From the NCBI GenBank assembly GCA_003731675.1, contig RCNQ01000245.1, positions 1-5,979 of the forward strand: a DNA stretch of 5,979 bases, given 5' to 3'. The translations under genes and the position numbers were made by a program. The stretch comes from Bacteroidetes/Chlorobi group bacterium ChocPot_Mid. GTDB taxonomy: Bacteria > Bacteroidota > Ignavibacteria > Kapaibacteriales > UBA2268. The notes beneath the pieces are model-generated. The model did no database searches. It was not told the DNA's origin and saw only the letters and a list, made by a program, of their open reading frames with translations. Of this stretch, positions 1 through 4,538 are shown piece after piece (positions within the stretch are counted from its first letter, which is position 1; each line of letters begins with the position of its first letter).

Positions 1-1
1 T

Positions 2-1342
2 GACATTGATGCTTTCGCTCCAAGAATTTCCTTCTTTTGGGCTGTCGGCAAAAACTATTTTATGGAAATTGCCAAGATGAGAGCCGCCCGTGTGATTTGG
101 GCAAAACTTATCAAACAATTCAATCCCAAAAATCCAAAATCAATGGCTTTGCGTACTCATTCGCAAACATCGGGCTGGAGCTTAACAGAGCAAGACCCTT
201 TCAACAATGTTGTCCGTACTTGCGTCGAAGCAATGGCTGCCGCTATGGGAGGAACTCAATCTTTACACACAAATTCTCTCGACGAAGCTATTGCCTTACC
301 AACTGATTTTTCCGCAAGAATAGCAAGAAACACTCAAATATTCTTACAGGAAGAAACAGGTATTTGCAAAACTGTTGACCCGTGGGCGGGCTCATTTTAT
401 GTCGAAAAATTAACTCAGGACATTATGCAAAAAGCATGGGAGCATATCGAAGAAATTGAATCTCTCGGTGGCATGTCCAAAGCCATTGAAACCGGCATAC
501 CCAAAATGAGGATTGAAGAAGCCGCCGCAAAAAGACAAGCAAGAATAGACTCAGGTGCCGAAATTATCGTCGGTGTCAATAAATATAAACTGGAACACGA
601 AGACCCAATTGAAATTCTCGAAGTTGATAATGCGGCTGTCAGAGAGCAACAAATTAAAAGAATTGCTAAACTCAAAGCAGAAAGAGACAATCAAAAAGTT
701 CAACAAAGCTTGAAAGCATTGACAGAAGCCGCAAAAAGCCAAAGTGGTAATCTTTTGGAGCTTTCAGTTGAAGCGGCAAGGAACAGGGCAACATTAGGAG
801 AAATATCTATGGCATTGGAAGAAGTTTACGGCAGGCACAAAGCAGTCATTCGCTCGATTTCGGGTGTTTACAGCTCTGAATTTTCCGGTAAGAATGAAAT
901 CAAAGAAGTTCAGAAGATGACCGATGAATTTGCTGAAAAGGAAGGCAGACGTCCCCGAATTCTCGTTGCAAAAATGGGACAGGACGGGCACGACCGTGGA
1001 GCAAAGGTAATCTCAACTGCATTTGCCGATTTGGGCTTCGATGTTGACATTGGTCCACTCTTCCAAACACCCGAGGAAACAGCACGGCAAGCCGTAGAAA
1101 ATGATGTACATATCGTCGGTGTCAGCTCTCTTGCGGCAGGACACAAAACGCTCATCCCCGAACTTGCAAAGGAACTGAAAAAGCTCGGCAGAGAAGATAT
1201 AATGATAGTTGTCGGTGGTGTAATACCTCCGCAGGATTACCAATTCCTCTACGACAACGGAGCATCATTTATTTTCGGACCGGGAACTGTTATTCCAATA
1301 GCGGCGAAGAAGGTACTGGAGATGCTGATGGAAAAAGTCTGA
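2..1342 (+). CDS. Methylmalonyl-CoA mutase large subunit, C-terminal part (5' end outside window)
   Basis: This enzyme interconverts (R)-methylmalonyl-CoA and succinyl-CoA using adenosylcobalamin, in cytoplasmic propionate/succinate metabolism. The reading frame is open from base 2, so the gene starts before the window; 446 residues are visible of the roughly 700-750 usual for the family. The first ~190 residues are the end of the substrate-binding TIM barrel, with hallmark stretches RTHSQTSGWSLTEQDPFNN, GGTQSLHTNS and SARIARNTQIF. A linker follows (IDSGAEIIVGVNKY). Residues ~310-446 form the B12-binding Rossmann domain, with the DxHxxG motif (DGHDRG, cobalt-ligating His at fragment residue 330, codon 989-991), then SSLAAGH and GGVIPPQDY. 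The protein ends shortly after GPGT...IPIAAKKVLEMLM, as in homologues, so TGA at 1340-1342 is the true stop. The match to known mutases is close over the whole length. No partner gene is visible. Only the subunit type (homodimer form or B12-binding heterodimer subunit) is uncertain. Confidence 0.97.
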   Translation, partial: DIDAFAPRISFFWAVGKNYFMEIAKMRAARVIWAKLIKQFNPKNPKSMALRTHSQTSGWSLTEQDPFNNVVRTCVEAMAAAMGGTQSLHTNSLDEAIALPTDFSARIARNTQIFLQEETGICKTVDPWAGSFYVEKLTQDIMQKAWEHIEEIESLGGMSKAIETGIPKMRIEEAAAKRQARIDSGAEIIVGVNKYKLEHEDPIEILEVDNAAVREQQIKRIAKLKAERDNQKVQQSLKALTEAAKSQSGNLLELSVEAARNRATLGEISMALEEVYGRHKAVIRSISGVYSSEFSGKNEIKEVQKMTDEFAEKEGRRPRILVAKMGQDGHDRGAKVISTAFADLGFDVDIGPLFQTPEETARQAVENDVHIVGVSSLAAGHKTLIPELAKELKKLGREDIMIVVGGVIPPQDYQFLYDNGASFIFGPGTVIPIAAKKVLEMLMEKV

Positions 1343-1356
1343 GCAACTGATTATAT

Positions 1357-1387
1357 CTGTCCTGCCACCTTTCAACTGACAGAAAAG
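1357..1387 (+). repeat. Dispersed repeat, copy 1
   Basis: A 31-base element lying 14 bases after the mutase stop. It matches copy 2 (1933-1963) at 30 of 31 positions, the difference being A at 1381 against G at 1957. The core TTTCAACTGACAGAAAA (1370-1386) is also identical in copy 4. Its ends contain a short inverted pair, TCTGTC (1356-1361) and GACAGA (1378-1383). There is no T-run after it, so it does not look like an ordinary intrinsic terminator. Its function is unknown. Confidence 0.85.
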
Positions 1388-1414
1388 ATATTGACTTTAA
1401 ACAATAGAAAATAA

Positions 1415-1445
1415 TTTGTAATTTCAATTGTCCTTAGTATAGTTG
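1415..1445 (+). promoter_or_regulatory. Candidate Bacteroidota-type promoter for hicBA
   Basis: TTTG at 1415-1418 is followed after 19 bases by TATAGTTG (1438-1445), one mismatch from the Bacteroidota TAnnTTTG element. The TTTG-to-TA spacing fits that promoter class. Transcription would begin near 1452, about 20 bases before the hicB start. AT-rich DNA gives such matches by chance, so this is tentative. Confidence 0.33.
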
Positions 1446-1471
1446 GAAATAATTTAATAATGGAGAGAAAA

Positions 1472-1672
1472 ATGTATTTTTCTGCAATTATTCATAAGGA
1501 AGAAGAAATATATGTTGCTGAATGTCCGGAAGTCGGTACAGTCAGTCAGGGTTTAACGATTGACGAAGCTGTTGAGAATTTGAAAGAAGCAACAGAATTA
1601 TATTTAGAAGAGTTCCCGCTCGAATCAAAATCAAAGACATATTTAACCTCATTTGAGTTAGAAAATGCCTAA
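1472..1672 (+). CDS. hicB: HicB-family antitoxin
   Basis: This is the antitoxin partner of a HicA mRNA-cleaving toxin. HicB proteins bind HicA through a degenerate RNase H-like fold and often repress their own operon. The 66-residue product carries the family pattern: an N-terminal beta strand (MYFSAIIHKEEE), YVAECPEV at 14-21, then SQGLTIDEAVENLKEA at 25-40 and a following acidic helix. I chose ATG 1472 rather than the in-frame ATG at 1460: GGAG at 1462-1465 is a well-placed ribosome site six bases upstream of 1472 and overlaps the other ATG, and homologues start at this strand. The protein is short and ends ~20 residues after the HicB core, with no room for the separate DNA-binding domain (HTH or ribbon-helix-helix) some HicBs carry, so autoregulation is not evident. 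It overlaps hicA by 8 bases, which implies coupled translation. Confidence 0.9.
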   Translation: MYFSAIIHKEEEIYVAECPEVGTVSQGLTIDEAVENLKEATELYLEEFPLESKSKTYLTSFELENA

Positions 1673-1892
1673 ATTACCCCGAATTTCCGGCAAGGAAATA
1701 ATTAGAATTTTAGAGCGATTAGGGTTTATCGTTATTCGACAAAAAGGAAGTCATGTGGTATTGAAAAAATTTAATGATTCTGGTGCTGTTGGATGTACCG
1801 TCCCACTACATGATATTGTTGCAGTAGGAACTCTTGCGGGTTTGTTGAAACAAGCAAAAATTTCTCATTCAGAATTTTTGGATGCGATGTAA
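1665..1892 (+). CDS. hicA: HicA-family toxin (mRNA interferase)
   Basis: HicA toxins are small dsRBD-fold ribonucleases that cut mRNA and stop growth when not bound by HicB. The 75-residue product has the normal length and all family landmarks: LPRISGKEIIRILERLGF at 4-21, then RQKGSHVVLKK at 25-35 with the expected catalytic histidine at residue 30, the VPLHD strand, and the C-terminal GTLAGLLKQAKIS segment. No residue expected for activity looks lost. The start ATG overlaps the hicB stop in another frame (ATGCCTAA at 1665-1672), so it is probably translated by coupling; no strong ribosome site is seen. The antitoxin-first order is one of the two known arrangements. The pair lies between repeat copies 1 and 2 and is the only toxin-antitoxin module in the window that appears functional. 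Confidence 0.93.
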   Translation: MPKLPRISGKEIIRILERLGFIVIRQKGSHVVLKKFNDSGAVGCTVPLHDIVAVGTLAGLLKQAKISHSEFLDAM

Positions 1893-1932
1893 ATAATTCA
1901 TACTAATTGCTTTTTGGCTGATTTTTTTTACA

Positions 1933-1963
1933 CTGTCCTGCCACCTTTCAACTGACGGAAAAG
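1933..1963 (+). repeat. Dispersed repeat, copy 2
   Basis: 31 bases, nearly identical to copy 1 (30/31) and exactly 576 bases downstream in the same orientation, 40 bases after the hicA stop. A GATT shared just upstream of both copies and partial similarity just downstream suggest the original repeated unit was somewhat longer. With copy 1 it brackets hicBA. Confidence 0.85.
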
Positions 1964-2008
1964 TTATTTTGCTTAACTATTTCCTTATTTGAAAAAAATA
2001 CAATAAAT

Positions 2009-2038
2009 TTGAAAATCAATAGTATAATTATTTATAAA
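2009..2038 (+). promoter_or_regulatory. Possible promoter for the second toxin-antitoxin pair
   Basis: The stretch from about 1970 to 2068 has no gene and is very rich in A and T. TTGAAA at 2009-2014 followed after 18 bases by TATAAA (2033-2038) is a sigma70-like arrangement; TATAAT at 2023-2028 lies too close to TTGAAA to pair with it. This is a weak call because such strings are common in AT-rich DNA. Confidence 0.22.
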
Positions 2039-2068
2039 GTATAAAATCAAAAATAAAAAAAACTGTTT

Positions 2069-2287
2069 ATGACACAATTACTACAACAGGTATGGGATAA
2101 ACTTATAATTCTACCTGAAGAAAGGCAAGAATCAATTGCTCTTTTGATTTTAGAAGAAATACAAGATGAAATCCAATGGGCTAAACAATTCGAGAACTCT
2201 AAGGACAAACTGACTTCTATTGCCAAAAAAGTTCGCAGGGACATTAATGAAGGAAGAATTCAGAAAAAAGGATTCGGCAATATATGA
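2069..2287 (+). CDS. Antitoxin of a RelE/ParE-like toxin-antitoxin pair
   Basis: A 72-residue, mostly helical, charged protein. Its pattern (MTQLLQQVWDKLIILPEERQ near the N-terminus, then a LILEEIQDE segment, then SKDKL, AKKVRRDINEGRI and a GF near the C-terminus) resembles the small antitoxins encoded just before RelE/ParE-type toxins in cyanobacteria and other bacteria. In these the N-terminal helices are thought to dimerise and the C-terminal tail to wrap the toxin. The start ATG at 2069 has no Shine-Dalgarno sequence, only an A-rich leader. The stop TGA (2285-2287) overlaps the ATG of the next gene (2284-2286), the typical coupled arrangement. Family membership is recalled from pattern, not searched. 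The antitoxin frame is intact although its toxin partner carries an internal stop. Confidence 0.8.
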   Translation: MTQLLQQVWDKLIILPEERQESIALLILEEIQDEIQWAKQFENSKDKLTSIAKKVRRDINEGRIQKKGFGNI

Positions 2288-2553
2288 TTTCTTTCATAAC
2301 AGATGATTTCTTGAAATTATTTGCAAAACTCCCAAAGGAAATTCAAAGTCAAGCAAAGAAATGTTATCAAATCTGAAAAAAAAATCCTTATCATCCATCT
2401 CTTCAGTTTAAACAAATCCACCCCATCGAACCAATCTGGTCTGTAAGGATTGGTATTGGTTGGAGGGCTCTTGGTTTAAGAGACGTTGATTTAATTTATT
2501 GGTTTTGGATTGGCTCCCATAGTGATTATGACAAGCTAATTGATACATTTTAA
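2284..2553 (+). pseudogene. RelE/ParE-superfamily toxin gene with in-frame TGA
   Basis: Translation from ATG 2284 gives 30 residues (MISFITDDFLKLFAKLPKEI...CYQI), then TGA at 2374-2376, then 58 further codons in the same frame to TAA at 2551-2553. The second half is well conserved for the family: KKNPYHPSLQFKQIH, then WSVRIGIGWRALG, then IYWFWIGSHSDYDKLI. Together they make an 89-codon gene, the normal size for these ribosome-dependent or gyrase-type toxins. Homologues usually carry an aromatic residue (Trp or Phe) after the YxL/I, so TGG to TGA is the simplest origin. The TGA is followed by eight more A residues, so TGG before eight A could also have been misread. Read as written, the product is a 30-residue fragment lacking the catalytic half. 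Start codon, coupling to the antitoxin and downstream frame all remain intact, which points to a recent mutation or a base-call error. Confidence 0.85.
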
Positions 2554-2576
2554 AATTCAATAAAATCAATATACCA

Positions 2577-2599
2577 CCACGTCTCAATTGACAGAACAG
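2577..2599 (+). repeat. Dispersed repeat, copy 3 (diverged)
   Basis: 23 bases aligning without gaps to 1365-1387 of copy 1 with 19 identities; the shared core is TCAAxTGACAGAAxAG. It has the same orientation as the other copies and sits in the short gap between two converging genes, 23 bases after the end of the plus-strand toxin frame and 11 bases beyond the end of the minus-strand toxin remnant. The outer part of copies 1 and 2 is not recognisable here. Confidence 0.55.
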
Positions 2600-2610
2600 A
2601 AAAATCAAAG

Positions 2611-2739
2611 CTATTTCTTTTTATATATTTCCTTTCTGTGTCCTATTCTTAATAATCTGACTATCTTCAATTTATAGGTGCTATTGTCAAGTTCCTTGAG
2701 TTCTTTCAATACTTGTTTTGAATAAAGAATTTTATACAT
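2611..2739 (-). pseudogene. RelE-family toxin remnant with internal deletion
   Basis: A 42-codon frame begins at ATG 2739-2737, overlapping the end of the upstream antitoxin (stop 2734-2732), as a coupled toxin gene would. Its first 18 residues, MYKILYSKQVLKELKELD, match the start of RelE toxins (first strand and helix). The last ~18, from LKIVRLLRIGHRKEIYKKK, match their final strand, where IGHRxxxY is the well-known C-terminal signature. The roughly 40-45 residues that normally lie between (second helix and central strands with most catalytic residues) are missing. The join falls around residues 18-24 and keeps the frame. I read this as an in-frame deletion that disarmed the toxin. A mini-protein with another role cannot be excluded, but N- and C-terminal RelE signatures joined directly are hard to explain otherwise. 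Confidence 0.75.
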
Positions 2740-2929
2740 TGTTTATGGCTTCCATGCGTTTGGCATCATATTCCCTGAAATCAAGAAATTCAGTAGCTGC
2801 CTGTTTGGCGTCCAACAAATCCTGTCTGTCTTCCAAAGCTTCGATTAATTCATTAAAATAGAAATCATTCTTCAACTCATTCCATACAGTTACAGGAATC
2901 AAAACATTCTCATTTTTTATTTGTAACAT
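2732..2929 (-). CDS. Small antitoxin-like protein paired with the RelE remnant
   Basis: A 65-residue acidic protein, MLQIKNENVLIPVTVWNELK... with LIEALEDRQDLLDAKQAA and DFREYDAKRM in its second half. The role is inferred from context: it lies immediately upstream of, and overlaps by 8 bases, a frame with RelE toxin signatures, and its size and EALEDRxDLxxA helix resemble antitoxins of RelE-type pairs. It does not look like a classical Phd/YefM or RelB sequence and no DNA-binding motif is clear. The start is well supported: AGAGGA lies seven bases before ATG 2929, one of the better ribosome sites in the window. The frame is undamaged although the partner toxin is broken, consistent with retention of the harmless half. 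Whether it still neutralises related RelE toxins elsewhere in the genome is unknown. Confidence 0.72.
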   Translation of the reverse strand: MLQIKNENVLIPVTVWNELKNDFYFNELIEALEDRQDLLDAKQAATEFLDFREYDAKRMEAINNV

Positions 2930-2967
2930 TTTATTATCCTCTGATGTTTATTTGCTATCAATTACTA

Positions 2968-2975
2968 CAAAATTA
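2968..2975 (-). promoter_or_regulatory. Candidate promoter -7 box for the minus-strand antitoxin
   Basis: On the minus strand this reads TAATTTTG, a perfect match to the Bacteroidota TAnnTTTG element, about 38 bases upstream of ATG 2929. No well-spaced TTTG box is seen further upstream, so the call rests on one short motif. Confidence 0.27.
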
Positions 2976-3015
2976 AACAATTTCAACCAATTATAATTGC
3001 AATTTTTCGATTGCT

Positions 3016-3042
3016 CTGCCTCTTGTTTCAACTGACAGAAAA
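3016..3042 (+). repeat. Dispersed repeat, copy 4
   Basis: Contains the 17-base core TTTCAACTGACAGAAAA (3026-3042) exactly as in copy 1, preceded by CTGCC as in copies 1 and 2 but with two extra bases between. It lies just after the 3' end of the TIG/TerB gene (minus strand) and marks the right edge of the toxin-antitoxin island. All four copies have the same orientation. Confidence 0.75.
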
Positions 3043-3047
3043 ACAAG
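3022..3047 (-). terminator. Inverted repeat downstream of the TIG/TerB gene, possible terminator
   Basis: CTTGTTT (3022-3028) and AAACAAG (3041-3047) are perfect complements around a 12-base loop and include repeat copy 4. The hairpin begins five bases beyond the TAA of the minus-strand gene ending at 3052. No clear T-run follows on that strand, so rho-independent termination is not convincing; an RNA-stabilising 3' hairpin is equally possible. Confidence 0.35.
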
Positions 3048-3051
3048 CATT

Positions 3052-4365
3052 TTACTCCTTCAAATACGGCTTCCCCTCACAGTAAACTATTGTGAACAAA
3101 TTCATATTCCTGTATTTCTCGCACATCATTTCCGCAAATTTCGGCGAATAATACGAGCCAATTGCATAAGCATAACCTCCTGCCGTTATGAATCTTTCGG
3201 TATTGGGGAACAATTCATGGACAATTAATTCGTGAGGCTTCTCCTGTGGCACAATTATTACATCATAAAGCACTGCTTTCTTTCCCTTATTGAGGTAGTT
3301 CTCAAGCATAGGGATTATCTCCGAGCTTATCAAAGCTTCCTCTTCGCTGACTTTCTCATCTGCCTGAATCATTGTGCCAATCATATCTTTCAGCTGAGCT
3401 ACCTGTTCTTCGGGTGGTTCGCTCTCGAGGTAATTATTTACGATTTTCCTTAGTCTTTCGAACCTGTTGTCAGCACTTTGCTTCCTTTCCATTTCCAGTT
3501 TTTCAAAATCGTATTCTATGCTCCAATCCTTTGCGAAAAGCTGAATAATCTCCTGCTCCTTCGGGTCAAATTCTTCATCTATCATCGCTACCTGATGAAG
3601 TATATGCAAAATCACTTCTGCGTGCAATGGCTTAAAGAACTTCTTCAACAAGTAGTCTGCTTCCTTGCGTTCTAACTTTAACGCTTTGACAATCAAGTTC
3701 CAAAAACCGAATTTCTTTTGACCCTTGACAAAAATTCCTGTACCAATAATAAAGAACACCGCACCTTCAACTACGTAGATTGCCTGGTCTATCCAACCTT
3801 TTGTATCGTAATTAACAAAAATATAATAAGCAACCCAAAGCAAACAATTTACAATAAGCAGAAACATACCTGATAGAGACTGTGCTTCGGCAACTTCCTG
3901 CAAATGCTTTCTTTTCCAGATTTTGTTGATTTTTAAATAAAGATAAATAAATGTTAAAAATATTGATAGAAAAACAAGCCAATTTATGACATTAATAAAA
4001 GTTCCCCTGTCCACTTTGTATTTAACACCATTGCTTAATCTTTCGTTAATGTGAGCCGTGCCGTTATTGATATCTTCATCACCGTTAATAGTTGGAACAA
4101 TAACAGTTATCAAAGTATCTGTCCACTCCAGATAACCTTTGTTCTCATCTATTTCCCAACCATAAAATTCAACATATCGGTTCTTTCTTTCATTCCCGAA
4201 ATTCTTTCCAATCAACTTCACCGTATCACCAATCTGAAATACAGGAGGTACAATTTTTTCCAGATAAACCTCAGGATTATTAATTTCCTTAATAGCTTCT
4301 TCTTCCGTACAACCAAAAATTATTGCCAGGAAAAATAATAAAGATAAAAGATGTATTTGTCTCAT
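3052..4365 (-). CDS. TIG/IPT lipoprotein-like membrane protein with cytoplasmic TerB-like domain
   Basis: No named family fits the whole 437-residue protein. Residues 1-19 are a lipoprotein signal (hydrophobic core, lipobox IFGC, Cys19) followed by acidic TEEE. Residues ~35-118 look like a TIG/IPT beta-sandwich: PPVFQIGDTVKLIGKNFG, then a WTDTLITVIVP strand. Three membrane helices follow at ~123-144, 167-186 and 195-214. The basic segments KINKIWKRKH and KGQKKFGFWNLIVKALK flank them so that the TIG domain is outside and the rest cytoplasmic. Residues ~247-352 are helical with two acidic motifs (MIDEEFDPKEQE, QADEKVSEEE) in the spacing of TerB/TerB-like domains, whose acidic clusters may bind metal. 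Residues ~363-433 form a small alpha/beta domain. ATG 4365 is chosen over the in-frame TTG at 4380 because that TTG overlaps the ribosome site GGAG, nine bases upstream of ATG, and the signal peptide then starts correctly. It may couple an envelope signal to the cytoplasm; this is inference. Confidence 0.85.
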   Translation of the reverse strand: MRQIHLLSLLFFLAIIFGCTEEEAIKEINNPEVYLEKIVPPVFQIGDTVKLIGKNFGNERKNRYVEFYGWEIDENKGYLEWTDTLITVIVPTINGDEDINNGTAHINERLSNGVKYKVDRGTFINVINWLVFLSIFLTFIYLYLKINKIWKRKHLQEVAEAQSLSGMFLLIVNCLLWVAYYIFVNYDTKGWIDQAIYVVEGAVFFIIGTGIFVKGQKKFGFWNLIVKALKLERKEADYLLKKFFKPLHAEVILHILHQVAMIDEEFDPKEQEIIQLFAKDWSIEYDFEKLEMERKQSADNRFERLRKIVNNYLESEPPEEQVAQLKDMIGTMIQADEKVSEEEALISSEIIPMLENYLNKGKKAVLYDVIIVPQEKPHELIVHELFPNTERFITAGGYAYAIGSYYSPKFAEMMCEKYRNMNLFTIVYCEGKPYLKE

Positions 4366-4432
4366 TAAAAAATTCTCCAATAATTCAATTATTCAAGCGA
4401 CTGTTATTTTGTTTTCACAGTTACAGTCATAT

Positions 4433-4474
4433 CAAAAATAAGTAAAAATAAATATTTAACCTTACAGTCTCAAA
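4433..4474 (-). promoter_or_regulatory. Candidate promoter of the TIG/TerB gene
   Basis: On the minus strand, TTTG (4474-4471) is followed after 20 bases by TATTTTTA (4450-4443), one mismatch from TAnnTTTG. A perfect TATTTTTG lies just downstream (4440-4433) without a spaced TTTG. Either would give a leader of roughly 60-75 bases before ATG 4365. Confidence is low because of AT-richness. Confidence 0.28.
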
Positions 4475-4509
4475 GAAATTGCAAAATCTCAATAATGCAA
4501 TTAGTTAAT

Positions 4510-4531
4510 AATCAAGCTACTTAGCTTGATT
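4510..4531 (-). terminator. Hairpin after ruvB, possible terminator
   Basis: AATCAAGCT (4510-4518) and AGCTTGATT (4523-4531) are perfect complements around a four-base loop, giving a 9-bp stem that lies 8 bases beyond the ruvB stop. On the minus strand the following bases are only mildly T-rich (ATTAAC...), so it is a weak rho-independent terminator. The plus-strand side has a longer T-rich tail but no plus-strand gene leads into it. It separates ruvB from the TIG/TerB gene. Confidence 0.5.
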
Positions 4532-4538
4532 TATTATT

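Noticed and set aside
763..790. Weak reverse-complement match to the repeat inside the mutase gene
   Set aside because: It lies in conserved coding sequence and matches only partially; explained by the protein.
415..1243. Several minus-strand frames opposite the mutase
   Set aside because: They lie antisense to highly conserved coding sequence, with low-complexity translations and no start signals.
1460..1672. hicB starting at ATG 1460
   Set aside because: The ribosome site GGAG (1462-1465) overlaps that ATG and is well spaced for ATG 1472, where homologues begin.
2408..2608. Minus-strand frame opposite the second toxin
   Set aside because: The plus-strand frame there has clear toxin motifs; this antisense frame has none.
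1357..3042. CRISPR array from the repeated 17-31 base element
   Set aside because: Spacings are about 450-650 bases, the intervals hold genes, and no cas gene is present.
1357..3042. Integron attC sites around cassettes
   Set aside because: The repeats lack paired GTTRRRY/RYYYAAC core sites and no integron integrase is visible; gene orientations are also mixed.
4366..4380. TIG/TerB gene starting at the upstream TTG
   Set aside because: That codon overlaps the ribosome site and would add residues ahead of a well-formed lipoprotein signal starting at 4365.
4399..4428. GACTGT/ACAGTC inverted pair in the leader of the TIG/TerB gene
   Set aside because: Only a 6-bp stem with an 18-base loop; no riboswitch-like secondary elements, so chance is likely.
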